Source: an uncultured Eggerthellaceae bacterium
GTDB lineage: Bacteria > Actinomycetota > Coriobacteriia > Coriobacteriales > Eggerthellaceae
Reading direction: 5' to 3'
NCBI GenBank assembly: GCA_934668515.1
Contig: CAKUNS010000015.1
Span: forward strand, 1-45,831
DNA length: 45,831 bases
Part shown: positions 33,849-42,132 of the stretch, in pieces
Layout of the letters: the number at the start of each line of letters is the position of its first letter
Numbering within the stretch: position 1 is the first letter of the stretch
Notes under the pieces: generated by a model
What the model was told of the DNA's origin: nothing
Databases searched by the model: none
The model's input: the letters and a program-made list of their open reading frames with translations, nothing else
Program-made: the position numbers and the translations under genes

Positions 33849-33916
33849 CAGCCGTGGCTAAGCAGGCCAATCCCCATTAAGGCCCCGACAGACATTATCA
33901 AGACGTGAGGCAAAAA

Positions 33917-34723
33917 GTGACTGAACGGCGTTACGAAAACTGGATCGGAATGATGGATTCCGGCGTAGGAGGCATCAGCGTCCTGCGTCGCGCCGTCGAT
34001 CTGCTGCCAAACGAGAATTTTATCTACTACGGCGATTCAGCGAATGCTCCCTATGGAGATAAAGACCCCGAGTGGATTTGCCAACGCACATCTGAGATCG
34101 TCTCGAACCTTATCAACGAGGGCGTTAAAGCCGTCGTCATCGCCTGCAACACAGCTACCAGCGCTGCTGCCGACTACGTGCGCGCCGAACATCCCGAGAT
34201 TCCCATCATCGGGCTGGAACCGGCACTGAAGCAGGCGGCTCAATTCCCCGAAGCACGCCACGTGCTAGTAATGGCCACCCCCGTTACCATCCACTTGCAG
34301 AAGTACCAAGATTTGTATGACAAATGGGGCAAGCGCGTCGACGCAAGCTCGGTGGTTTGCGGAGGCCTTGCCGATCGCATCGAGAAGGGCAACCTCGACG
34401 CACCCGACATGCACGAGCTGCTTGAAAGTCTGATTGGTGAATATCGCGGGAAAGCCGACAGCGTCGTTCTTGGCTGCACGCACTATCCCTACATCGCCAA
34501 GCAGATTCGCGGGGTTTTGGGCGACGTCACCCTATTCGATGGCGCCTTCGGCACCGCTCGACACCTAGCGCACACGCTTGAAGAGCACGGTCAGCTAAAC
34601 AAGCCCGCATCCAATGGCTCCGCGGGCATCGTCAAGCTGGAAACCAGCCTGGACACCCCCGCCGAGCGCGAGTTGTACTCGTGGTTCCTAAACCAACCAC
34701 TTGAAGCCAACGAACTCGCTTAA
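33917..34723 (+). CDS. murI: Glutamate racemase
   Basis: About 268 residues, standard length. It makes D-glutamate for peptidoglycan from L-glutamate by a two-cysteine mechanism. Both catalytic cysteines are visible: AVVIACNTATSAA near 75 and VVLGCTHYPYI near 187. The N-terminal MDSGVGGISVLR and YYGDSANAPYGDK segments are typical. GTG at 33917 is preferred because GAGG lies six bases before it; the GTG four codons earlier has none. A strong terminator follows directly. Wall precursor synthesis fits with the many envelope genes in the window, but there is no operon link. Confidence 0.95.
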   Translation: MTERRYENWIGMMDSGVGGISVLRRAVDLLPNENFIYYGDSANAPYGDKDPEWICQRTSEIVSNLINEGVKAVVIACNTATSAAADYVRAEHPEIPIIGLEPALKQAAQFPEARHVLVMATPVTIHLQKYQDLYDKWGKRVDASSVVCGGLADRIEKGNLDAPDMHELLESLIGEYRGKADSVVLGCTHYPYIAKQIRGVLGDVTLFDGAFGTARHLAHTLEEHGQLNKPASNGSAGIVKLETSLDTPAERELYSWFLNQPLEANELA

Positions 34724-34727
34724 ATCC

Positions 34728-34768
34728 AACGGCGGACCCATGGCATCTGCCGCGGGTCCGCCGTTTCT
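34728..34768 (+). terminator. Terminator of murI
   Basis: AACGGCGGACCC (34728-34739) pairs exactly with GGGTCCGCCGTT (34754-34765), and TTCTT follows. It begins five bases after the murI stop. Confidence 0.8.
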
Positions 34769-34830
34769 TAGACAACAATTAGCAACGTTGAATAACGGTC
34801 AGCAACTTTCGTTACCAAAACCCAGCTGCC

Positions 34831-36006
34831 CTACCCCGTGTACTTAGTTAGGGCCTCGGCTTCACCCCGGGCTTCTTCCTTCGCGAATTTCTCCATCACC
34901 AGCGTGCGCACGGTCGAGATAACCGGCACACCCAGAAGCACGCCAAGCAGGCCGAACAACGTTGCACCCACCACGACGGCAACGAACACCCAAATACTGG
35001 GCAGACCGACCGACTGACCAACGACGTTCGGGTAGATAAGATGGCCCTCGATCTGCTGAAGGATGACCAAAAAGATAACGAACTGCACAGCCTGCAACGG
35101 ATCTTGCGAGAGGATCATCGCAGCACCCACGATGCCGCCAATCCATGCGCCAGCAAACGGAATGACCGAGGTAACACCAACAATCAGGCCGATGGAGGCA
35201 GCATACGGGAAATGCAGGATGGTGCTGCCGATGCCGCACAACACGCCCAAAATACAAGCCTCGATGCACTGACCCATGATGAAGCGCGAGAAGCAGTCGT
35301 TGGCAACGGTGCAGAAATGCATGACGGTGTCGCGCCTGTGGCTACCGGGGATAATCGTCAAAGCGCGCAAGGCGCCCGCATGAACGCGATCCTTGTCAAG
35401 AAGCAAGTACAGCGCGAAAACCATTCCCAAGAAGACGGAAAGCACCGTGTGCGCCACTTCGCCACCCGTACGGGCAAGCAAGCTAAGCGTAGCCGTGCCG
35501 CCGCCCAAGGCCTCTATGGCCTTCTGCGCAGCGGAATCCCACGCATTGGCGTCGACAACGGGGAACTCTTCGGCACCGGGCAAGGTCGAAATCGCCTGCG
35601 ACGTTGCAACGGCGGCGTTCAGCAAACCGCTGGCAATCGCTGATCCTACCGACTTGAACTCATTCGCCACAAACATGCCCAGCGCAACCAAGGCAAGAGT
35701 CGCGATTGCGATGGCCAAGATAACGCAAATGGGCCTGCGCGAAACATTGACGAACTTGTTGTCGCTATTGGGAAACCAAATTCCCTCGATGCGCACCGCA
35801 ATGAAGTTAAGCAGGTACGCGATCACGGCGCCAACCGCAAGCGGCTCAATAGCCTGCCATACGCTGCCCGCCACGCTGCAAACGTCATCGAACCTGACGA
35901 CGATAAACGCAGCCAACGCAATTGCCATTACCGAGACAAGAAGGAAGCGAAGGTTGTTTCTATTCATGAAAACCCGTCGATTGAAAAATACCGTCCATCG
36001 CACCAT
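34831..36006 (-). CDS. AI-2E family transporter (putative permease)
   Basis: About 391 residues with seven to eight membrane helices, typical of the AI-2E/UPF0118 family (YdiK/TqsA/PerM). Recognisable parts are LAVGAVIAYLLNFI at the start of the core, IVGVTSVIPFAGAWIGGI near 275 and the closing GVLLGVPVISTVRTL. Some relatives export autoinducer-2, others work as Na+/H+ antiporters; the substrate here cannot be read from sequence. ATG at 36006 has AAAGG eight bases upstream; an ATG at 35967 with a weaker GGG site would give the N-terminus most family members show. It converges with murI. Confidence 0.82.
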   Translation of the reverse strand: MVRWTVFFNRRVFMNRNNLRFLLVSVMAIALAAFIVVRFDDVCSVAGSVWQAIEPLAVGAVIAYLLNFIAVRIEGIWFPNSDNKFVNVSRRPICVILAIAIATLALVALGMFVANEFKSVGSAIASGLLNAAVATSQAISTLPGAEEFPVVDANAWDSAAQKAIEALGGGTATLSLLARTGGEVAHTVLSVFLGMVFALYLLLDKDRVHAGALRALTIIPGSHRRDTVMHFCTVANDCFSRFIMGQCIEACILGVLCGIGSTILHFPYAASIGLIVGVTSVIPFAGAWIGGIVGAAMILSQDPLQAVQFVIFLVILQQIEGHLIYPNVVGQSVGLPSIWVFVAVVVGATLFGLLGVLLGVPVISTVRTLVMEKFAKEEARGEAEALTKYTG

Positions 36007-36105
36007 TCGCGATACCTTTCGAGTATAGCGGCGAATCACACCTCCTACTGTAATCTTCTTATCAACAGATAAGCGACAGGCACGTTACATCTGTCTAATT
36101 TCTTA

Positions 36106-36294
36106 ATGGACGAACGAATGCCAAGCAGCGCGAATCTTGAACAACTACCAATTCCTTATTATTATTCAGATCGAATAATAATAAAAATGATAGAAGGCGA
36201 TATGCAATACGGCAGGGATAAGTTGCTTGAGCTATTACTAACGATCGATGAAGAAGCAACTCTTCTATTGGGCGGGAAACACAGACATGCATAG
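36106..36294 (+). CDS. Small hypothetical protein, first ORF of an overlapping pair
   Basis: 62 residues, acidic at the C-terminal half (MIEGDMQYGRDKLLELLL, then TIDEEATLLLGG). No known motif recognised. An AT-rich perfect hairpin lies inside the coding sequence and encodes YYYSDRIIIK. No ribosome binding site is clear before ATG 36106; the ATG at 36118 has GGA at fair spacing. Its stop codon overlaps the most likely start of the next frame as ATGCATAG, as in coupled gene pairs. The frame also ends just where the next protein's sequence begins, so it could equally be the N-terminal half of one protein split by a frameshift. Confidence 0.5.
   Translation: MDERMPSSANLEQLPIPYYYSDRIIIKMIEGDMQYGRDKLLELLLTIDEEATLLLGGKHRHA
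36156..36184. repeat. Perfect 12-bp AT-rich inverted repeat
   Basis: TTATTATTATTC (36156-36167) and its exact reverse complement GAATAATAATAA (36173-36184) are separated by AGATC. It lies within the 62-residue ORF and would form a hairpin or a dyad operator about 100 bp before the helix-turn-helix gene. Confidence 0.85.
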
Positions 36295-36802
36295 ATCGTT
36301 TAAGGGGTTTTTGCAGGAATATTGCAATGAACTCTCAGGGATTCGAACCGCAAACCTGAGAAAGCTAATTGCGGCTACAAATCAGAATACACGCCTCGTC
36401 GAGCCCCTCTTTGCGTTGGCGGCCGTGCAAAGGAAAACTGATTACCTTATCAGCTTGAGCATTGGATACTGGTTCCAAGACGACTATCAAATCCTTGCCG
36501 ACAAACTCAGCAAATTCGATTCGATAGAATCATTCCTTTCCTCCGAAGAAGCGCCTGCACACTATTCTTCGGTTCTTGAGGCTTTTCATGCACAGGGAGA
36601 CACCTTGGCAGCCGATCGACGCATAAATAGCTTGATGCGTCCTAAAATCACAGATGCCCTTAAGAGCAAAAACGTGACGCGTTACAGACTTTGTAAAGAT
36701 CTTGGATTGAATCTCGGCAACGTCTACGCCTACCTTGCAGGCGACGACACAAAAGTTAGTAAAGCGACCGCACGGCGGATGTTGAACTACCTTCAAGGTT
36801 AA
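36287..36802 (+). CDS. Helix-turn-helix protein of unknown family, second ORF of an overlapping pair
   Basis: About 171 residues. The C-terminal 50 residues read like a Xre-type helix-turn-helix: ITDALKSKNVTRYRLCKDLG, then LNLGNVYAYLAGDD and KATARRMLNYLQG. The N-terminal 110 residues are helical and not recognised (for example RTANLRKLIAATNQN, TDYLISLSIGYWF). ATG 36287 overlaps the stop of the preceding ORF by eight bases; another in-frame ATG at 36248 lies deeper in it, and neither has a strong ribosome binding site. Possibilities are an antitoxin-like regulator with its small partner, or the C-terminal part of one protein broken by a frameshift. Confidence 0.6.
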   Translation: MHRSFKGFLQEYCNELSGIRTANLRKLIAATNQNTRLVEPLFALAAVQRKTDYLISLSIGYWFQDDYQILADKLSKFDSIESFLSSEEAPAHYSSVLEAFHAQGDTLAADRRINSLMRPKITDALKSKNVTRYRLCKDLGLNLGNVYAYLAGDDTKVSKATARRMLNYLQG

Positions 36803-36821
36803 CCAATAACGCCCAACGCAG

Positions 36822-36851
36822 AAAAAAGGCCATCGACCGATGTCGATGGCC
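36822..36851 (-). terminator. Terminator of tRNA-Asn
   Basis: GGCCATCGAC (36828-36837) and its complement (36842-36851) form a 10-bp stem with a four-base loop. Six T follow on the minus strand. It lies ten bases after the tRNA end and could also end the plus-strand helix-turn-helix transcript. Confidence 0.85.
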
Positions 36852-36861
36852 TGTTGTTTCA

Positions 36862-36936
36862 TGGCTCCCCGGGTAGGATTCGAACCTACAACCCTCCGGT
36901 TAACAGCCGGATGCTCTGCCGTTGAGCTACCGAGGA
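36862..36936 (-). tRNA. tRNA-Asn (anticodon GUU)
   Basis: A 75-base cloverleaf on the minus strand: acceptor TCCTCGG with CCGGGGA (one G-U pair), anticodon loop CTGTTAA giving GTT, T arm with GGTTCGAAT, encoded CCA after discriminator G. Read by eye. Confidence 0.95.
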
Positions 36937-36969
36937 CTGTCATTGCGCTTTTCAAATGCGCAAGTAGTT

Positions 36970-36997
36970 ATTATACTGATTCGCCCGAATGACGCAA
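36970..36997 (-). promoter_or_regulatory. Promoter of tRNA-Asn
   Basis: A perfect -10 box TATAAT (minus strand, 36970-36975) lies 33 bases upstream of the tRNA. A weak -35 candidate TTGCGT (36992-36997) is 16 bases before it. Confidence 0.55.
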
Positions 36998-37161
36998 GGG
37001 GTAATTTTCGCTCACGTGAAATTCACAATCGGCGCCACACACAAGCACAGTCAACGCCGCAGAAACGAAACCGCAAAGGCGCAGCAGCTCACGCCAGCCG
37101 ATGCAAACGCATTCAGCCCGACGCCCCTAACACCCCGAGCGCCCTACCCTGGCGGAAACGG

Positions 37162-38214
37162 CTAGTAAACCATTCCCATTGCCTCGCAGACTTCACCAAG
37201 CGTCTCGTTAGCGATCTCGTTCATGCGCTTGTTACCCTCGTGCAGGACTTCCTTGACGTGGTCCATATCCTGAGCAAGCTCCTCGCGGCGAGCACGATGC
37301 GGTGCCATGAACTCGTTCACGGCCTCGGTGACGTACTTCTTCAAAGCACCGGAACCGTCGTTGCCGATTTCCTCGGCGATTTCGACCTCGGTCCTGCCGG
37401 TGCAGAGCGCCGCAGTGGTAAGCAAGGCAGAAACGCCGGGGCGATTTTCCTTATCGAAAGTGATGAAACGCTCGGAGTCGGTCTTGGACTTCTTGATAAG
37501 CTTGGCTGTCTCTTCGGCGGTTGCCGAAAGCATGATGGAGTTGCCGTAGCTCTTGGACATCTTGCGACCGTCAAGACCGGGGATCTCGATGGCGTCGGAA
37601 AGGATTCCGTCGGGCTCGGGGAACACCTGGCCGTAACGCTCGTTGAAACGACGGGCGATCTGACGCGTGAGCTCGATATGCGGCAACTGGTCCTTACCTA
37701 CGGGCACGATGTTGCCCTTGCAGAACAGGATGTCGCATGCTTGGTGCACAGGGTACGTCAGCAGAAGGCCGGTAAGCGCATGGCCCGAAGCCTGCTGCTC
37801 GGCCTTAACAGTGGGGTTGCGCTGCAGCTCGGACTCGGTAACCAGTGAAAGGAACGGAAGCATGAGCTGGTTGAGCGCCGGGACAGCCGAATGCGTGAAG
37901 ATCGGGGTTTTCTCGGGGTCGATGCCGGCAGCCATATAGTCGAGCACCATGTTGTAGACGTTGTCCTGGATGTGCTCGGTGGTGTCGCGGTCGGTGATGA
38001 CCTGATAGTCGGCAATCAAAACATAGCAGTTGATGCCCATGTTCTGATACTCAACGCGATGAAGGATGCTGCCGAAATAATGGCCCAGATGCAGACGGCC
38101 CGTGGGACGGTCGCCAGTGAGCATGGTGTACTTCTCGGGATGAACGACAAGATCGGCGCGGATCTCGTCGGAGCGGTTCTTGCTTGCAAGGAAGGTATCG
38201 GAAAATTCAGCCAT
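37162..38214 (-). CDS. trpS: Tryptophanyl-tRNA synthetase
   Basis: 350 residues, class I synthetase of normal length. It charges tRNA-Trp. The HIGH motif appears as GRLHLGHYFG near residue 40 and the KMSKS loop as GRKMSKSYGN near 218. DYQVITDR and PVGKDQLPHIELTRQIA are further TrpRS-typical stretches. ATG 38214 is chosen because GAGAG lies six bases before it; an ATG two codons earlier abuts that site. It sits alone between tRNA-Asn and tRNA-Val genes on the same strand. Confidence 0.95.
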   Translation of the reverse strand: MAEFSDTFLASKNRSDEIRADLVVHPEKYTMLTGDRPTGRLHLGHYFGSILHRVEYQNMGINCYVLIADYQVITDRDTTEHIQDNVYNMVLDYMAAGIDPEKTPIFTHSAVPALNQLMLPFLSLVTESELQRNPTVKAEQQASGHALTGLLLTYPVHQACDILFCKGNIVPVGKDQLPHIELTRQIARRFNERYGQVFPEPDGILSDAIEIPGLDGRKMSKSYGNSIMLSATAEETAKLIKKSKTDSERFITFDKENRPGVSALLTTAALCTGRTEVEIAEEIGNDGSGALKKYVTEAVNEFMAPHRARREELAQDMDHVKEVLHEGNKRMNEIANETLGEVCEAMGMVY

Positions 38215-38314
38215 AACCATCTCTCGTTCTAGGTGTAACTGGTGCAACCGTTCAAGTATAACGGTTCTTCAGCCGCTTCCCCTGAATTCATCTGGCTGTT
38301 TCGCTTGGACAACG

Positions 38315-38343
38315 AAAAGGCCAGAGGCAAAAGCCCCTGGCCT
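38315..38343 (-). terminator. Terminator of tRNA-Val
   Basis: On the minus strand AGGCCAGGGGC pairs with GCCTCTGGCCT across a short T-rich loop, with one mismatch, and TTTTC follows. It begins ten bases after the tRNA end. Confidence 0.75.
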
Positions 38344-38352
38344 GTGAGTTCA

Positions 38353-38427
38353 TGGTGGTCGCTACAGGATTTGAACCTGTGACCCCCGCCGTGTGAAGGC
38401 GATGCTCTCCCGCTGAGCCAAGCGACC
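38353..38427 (-). tRNA. tRNA-Val (anticodon CAC)
   Basis: A 75-base cloverleaf: acceptor GGTCGCT with AGCGACC, D arm GCTC/GAGC, anticodon stem TCGCC/GGCGG with loop TTCACAC giving CAC, T arm with GGTTCAAAT, encoded CCA. Read by eye. Confidence 0.95.
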
Positions 38428-38441
38428 AAATAACTCTGTGT

Positions 38442-38470
38442 ATTCTACTTGCCCATACCGCTGTTGGCAA
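38442..38470 (-). promoter_or_regulatory. Promoter of tRNA-Val
   Basis: TTGCCA (38465-38470) and TAGAAT (38442-38447) on the minus strand are 17 bases apart, 14 bases upstream of the tRNA. Each box differs from the sigma-70 consensus at one base. Confidence 0.75.
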
Positions 38471-38623
38471 GCGAATGATCCGAAGCCTTCGCAAAACCTG
38501 CGCAAGCAGAACCGAAGGGATACCGTAACCGACTTTTGCCGGCGGGTTCCATCAGCCTCTTCCGATGCAGAACGGACGGCCTTATCAGCAACCCCATGAA
38601 CGGGCTGCCACTTCGGCCATAGC

Positions 38624-40753
38624 CTATGCCGCTGCAGCAGCCTTCCTCTTCTTAGCAAGAAGGTACTGAACCACGGAAAGACCGACGACCAAACCAACGC
38701 CCACAATGTCGGAAACAGGCTCGGGGATCATCATGCACAAACCGCCGGCAGCAAAAGCGATGCGGAACAGCGGGTTGACCTTAGTGAACACCGTGCCGTT
38801 CAAGGCAACCGCAACGCCGTACAGGCCCACGATAGAAGTGATGATGACAATACCCAGATCGATTGCCGTGAACGAACCTTGCAGCACCATGACCGGGTTG
38901 AAGGCCAAGATGTACGGGACGATGAACGCGGCGATTGCAAGCTTGGCAGCATTCAAACCCGTCTTCATGGGGTCGGAATGGGCGATTGCCGAGCCTGCGT
39001 ACGCCGCCAATGCAACCGGCGGCGTGATGTCAGCGACGATGCCGAAGTAGAACACGAAGAAGTGAGCGGCGACAACCGGGATGCCCAGCTGGATAAGGAT
39101 GGGCGCCGTGGTTGCGGCCATGATGCAGTAGTTAGCGGTGGTGGGAACGCCCATGCCCAGGATGATGCAGGTGAGCATGGTGAGAACCAGGCCAAGCATG
39201 GTGGCGTCGCCGGCGAAGTTGACGATGAAGTTGATGAGCGTGGAAGCAAGACCGGTGACGGTGATGCAGCCGGCGATCATGCCGGCCATGGCGCAAGCAA
39301 CGGCAACCGAGACGCAGCTGCGGGCGCCGGCCTGCAGGGACTCGAACGCCATAACGATGGCGATGTTCAGGACCTTCTTGAAGACCTGACCGACAGTCTC
39401 GCCCTCTTCACGCGAGCGAACCTCGGTGATGAAGAAGTTGACGACGCCAACGATGAACGCGCCAAGGATGGAGATGGCGGCTGAGTAAGCCATGGTGCGA
39501 GCACCCGTGGAAACCAGCCAGACCAGCAGAACCAGCGGCAGGATAAGGTAGCTGTTCTTCACCAGGTACGAAATGCGGGGAAGCTGATCGCGCGGGATGC
39601 CCTTCAGGTCGAGCTTCTTAGCTTCAAGGTGAACCGTGATGAAGATGCCCGTGAAGTACAGAAGCGCGGGGATGATGGCCATTGCGGCAACCTCAATGTA
39701 CGGGATGCCCATGTACTCGGCCATAAGGAACGCAGCAGCGCCCATGATCGGCGGCATGATCTGGCCGCCCGTTGACGAGGCCGCCTCGACTGCGCCCGCG
39801 AACTCGGGCTTGTAGCCCGTTTTCTTCATCATGGGGATGGTGACCGAACCAGTGGTAACGGTGTTGCCAACCGACGAGCCGGAAACCATACCGCACAATG
39901 CAGAGGCAATGACGGAAACCTTAGCGGCGCCGCCCGACGACCAACCAGCAACACGGTTAGCCAGCGAGATGAAGAAGGCCGCGATACCCGTGCGCTCCAA
40001 GAACGCACCGAAAATGATGAACAACACGATATACGTGTAACAGACGTTCACCGGCGTGCCTATAACGCCCGACGTGGTGTAGAACAGCTTGTAGACGACG
40101 TTGCGGAGCGCCTTGTAGAAGTCGGCACCGAACGAGAACTGGTTGTAGAACGTGTAGATGATGAGGCATCCGACGACCACCAGGATAGGAATGCCAACGC
40201 AACGACGACAGAGTTCCATAAGCACCAGAATGCCGATGACACCCAGCACCACGTGAACGGGTTGGATGCGCGTAGCCAAACGAACGATGTCAACGGCGTT
40301 GATGGCGAAATAGAAGAAGCAGCCGGCACCCACAACCATAAGCACGATGTCGTACCACGGCATATGGTTGACACGCACATGCTTCTTGCTTGCGGGATAC
40401 AGCATGAAGCCGATGATGACAACGAAGCCCACGAACATTGCCAGCTTGGTTTCAGGCAGGAACGTGGAGAACAACGTCATTCCGATGCAGTAGACCGAGA
40501 AGGCGGCCAGAAGAATGGAGATGATGGCCTTGGGACGGCCTTCCCAGATGCGCGTGTTCGACTCGATGTCGTACTTACGCATGACCTCGTCTACGTTAAC
40601 GTCGGAATCAGGTTGTTCCGCAACATGCGCCGAGATGGTGGCATGACCCGAGGCCTCGCGTGCAAGACCTGCGTCAGCTTCCGCTTCGATTTGCTGTTCT
40701 GCTTTTCTTGCAGCCGCTTCTTCGGCTGCCGACATTTTCTTGAAAAACGGCAA
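38624..40753 (-). CDS. TRAP transporter, fused small and large permease (TAXI type)
   Basis: 709 residues with many membrane helices; the small (4TM) and large (12TM) TRAP permease units are fused, as is usual for TAXI transporters. Signature stretches are SGSSVGNTVTTGSVTIPMMKK near 290-310, EAASSTGGQIMPPIMGAAAFLMA near 323-345 and GMGVPTTANY near 545. A charged, Ala/Glu-rich cytoplasmic N-terminus of about 70 residues precedes the first helix. TTG at 40753 is the likely start, with GGAGG about eight bases upstream. It follows the binding-protein gene after a hairpin. TRAP systems import organic acids or amino acids with a sodium gradient; the substrate is not evident. Confidence 0.9.
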   Translation of the reverse strand: MPFFKKMSAAEEAAARKAEQQIEAEADAGLAREASGHATISAHVAEQPDSDVNVDEVMRKYDIESNTRIWEGRPKAIISILLAAFSVYCIGMTLFSTFLPETKLAMFVGFVVIIGFMLYPASKKHVRVNHMPWYDIVLMVVGAGCFFYFAINAVDIVRLATRIQPVHVVLGVIGILVLMELCRRCVGIPILVVVGCLIIYTFYNQFSFGADFYKALRNVVYKLFYTTSGVIGTPVNVCYTYIVLFIIFGAFLERTGIAAFFISLANRVAGWSSGGAAKVSVIASALCGMVSGSSVGNTVTTGSVTIPMMKKTGYKPEFAGAVEAASSTGGQIMPPIMGAAAFLMAEYMGIPYIEVAAMAIIPALLYFTGIFITVHLEAKKLDLKGIPRDQLPRISYLVKNSYLILPLVLLVWLVSTGARTMAYSAAISILGAFIVGVVNFFITEVRSREEGETVGQVFKKVLNIAIVMAFESLQAGARSCVSVAVACAMAGMIAGCITVTGLASTLINFIVNFAGDATMLGLVLTMLTCIILGMGVPTTANYCIMAATTAPILIQLGIPVVAAHFFVFYFGIVADITPPVALAAYAGSAIAHSDPMKTGLNAAKLAIAAFIVPYILAFNPVMVLQGSFTAIDLGIVIITSIVGLYGVAVALNGTVFTKVNPLFRIAFAAGGLCMMIPEPVSDIVGVGLVVGLSVVQYLLAKKRKAAAAA

Positions 40754-40777
40754 TGTCTAACCTCCTGGCATTTACCA

Positions 40778-40813
40778 CGGAAACCGCAGCGGGCATTTCC
40801 ACTGCGGTTTCCG
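40778..40813. promoter_or_regulatory. Intercistronic hairpin between TAXI binding protein and permease genes
   Basis: CGGAAACCGCAG (40778-40789) and its exact reverse complement (40802-40813) form a 12-bp stem with a 12-base loop. No T run follows on the minus strand. Its place between binding protein and permease suits an mRNA-stabilising or partial-termination element that keeps the binding protein in excess. Confidence 0.65.
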
Positions 40814-40869
40814 AATTCGTTTGAAACATCAATTGTAGCGCAAAGCGCTTGTTGCTACCAAACGACGTG

Positions 40870-41910
40870 CTACTTGGTTGCGACGTCGAAGCCCTTCTCC
40901 TTGAAGTACTTCGCGGCACCCGGATGATACGGGACAGAAGTGATGGAAGCGCCTTCCTCGACGCTGAGCTCGGCGTACTTGGCATGGCTTTCAACCAGGT
41001 CGGCCGCGTTGTCGAAGATGTCGGCAGTAAGGGCGTAGATGTCGTCCTCGGCAACAGTGTCGTTGGCAAGGATGACAGCCTTGACGGCAACGGTGGTGGT
41101 GTCGGTGTCGACGCCACCGTAGGTGCCGGCCTTGATGGTGGCGGAACCGTAGTAGTCAACCTCGTCCATGAGCTTCTTCACATGCTCGGCGTCCATGGAG
41201 ACCAGATAAGCCTGCTTAGAGGTGGACAGGTCGGTGATGGCGGTGGTGGGAGCGCCGGCAACGATGAACGCAGCGTCGATCTGCTCGTTCTTCAGAGCGT
41301 CGGCAGAGTCGCCGAAGGACTGGTAGGTTGCCTTGATGTCGGTCTCGGTCAGGCCATAAGCCTTCAGGACGTCAAGAGCGTTGAAGTACACGCCCGAACC
41401 AGCAGCGCCGATGGAGACCTTCTTGCCCTTGAGGTCGGCAACGGTCTTGATGTCGGGGTTGCAGGTGACGATCTGGACCTGCTCCTGATAAAGGGAAGCA
41501 ACGGTGGAGAAGCAGGTGACGGGCATGCCGTCGAACAGGTTGGTGCCGTTGTAGGCGTAGGCCATGACGTCGGACTGGCAGAAGCCAAGGTCGGCGTTGT
41601 TGTCCTCGAGCTCGGTGACGTTGGACTGAGAGCCGTTGCCAGCAAGAGCGGTGACCTTTACGTTGGTGTTGTTGGTTGCATGCTGAGCGATAACGGAACC
41701 GAAAGCATAATAGGTGCCGCTTTCACCGCCGGTCACGAAGCGGAGGGTGTTGCCGCCCTTGGATGCTGCAGCAGATGCAGAGCCCGAAGCGGCTGCGGAT
41801 GCAGAGCCCGAGCTTGCGGAACCGCCGGCCGAGCAACCGGTAAGGACAACAGCGGCGCCGGTAGCAGCAGCAAGACCGACAAAGCCGCGCCTGGTTACTT
41901 CCTTGTTCAT
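40870..41910 (-). CDS. TAXI family TRAP transporter solute-binding lipoprotein
   Basis: 346 residues. The N-terminus combines a Tat-like motif (TRRGFVG at 6-12) with a lipobox, VLTGC, ending at Cys26, so it is likely exported folded and lipid-anchored. A low-complexity Ser/Ala/Gly linker (about 27-52) joins it to the TAXI domain, recognised by LRFVTGGESGTYYAFGSVIA, ADLGFCQSDVMAYA and KGKKVSIGAAGSGVYFNALDVL. It catches a substrate and hands it to the fused permease encoded next. The ATG has GGAAGGAGA upstream. Expression may be controlled at the 42011-42040 dyad. Confidence 0.92.
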   Translation of the reverse strand: MNKEVTRRGFVGLAAATGAAVVLTGCSAGGSASSGSASAAASGSASAAASKGGNTLRFVTGGESGTYYAFGSVIAQHATNNTNVKVTALAGNGSQSNVTELEDNNADLGFCQSDVMAYAYNGTNLFDGMPVTCFSTVASLYQEQVQIVTCNPDIKTVADLKGKKVSIGAAGSGVYFNALDVLKAYGLTETDIKATYQSFGDSADALKNEQIDAAFIVAGAPTTAITDLSTSKQAYLVSMDAEHVKKLMDEVDYYGSATIKAGTYGGVDTDTTTVAVKAVILANDTVAEDDIYALTADIFDNAADLVESHAKYAELSVEEGASITSVPYHPGAAKYFKEKGFDVATK

Positions 41911-42010
41911 GATGATCTCCTTCCTTCCCTACGAATCGGTGGGCCGAAAGGCGCATCGAATCAGCATGGTGGCCAGCGTGTAGGGTTTGTTCGCTAATGT
42001 CCCACGATAG

Positions 42011-42040
42011 TGGAGTGATCTTATTTTACTAAATACTCCA
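42011..42040 (-). promoter_or_regulatory. Dyad over the putative TAXI operon promoter
   Basis: TGGAGT (42011-42016) and ACTCCA (42035-42040) are inverted around a TAAAAT -10-like box on the minus strand (42023-42028), about 100 bp before the binding-protein gene. No strong -35 box is seen. A regulator site is a reasonable but untested guess. Confidence 0.4.
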
Positions 42041-42132
42041 ATCGGCTAAAGTAACAGGAAGGTTAACAATGGCCGAATCCCGAAAATCGTCACCGCAAAC
42101 GGCTGTTTCAACAGGCTGAACGGACGCTCTTC

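Noticed and set aside
40849..41997. 382-codon plus-strand frame opposite the TAXI binding-protein gene
   Set aside because: Val/Gly/Asp repeats arise from the antisense of a clear lipoprotein gene.
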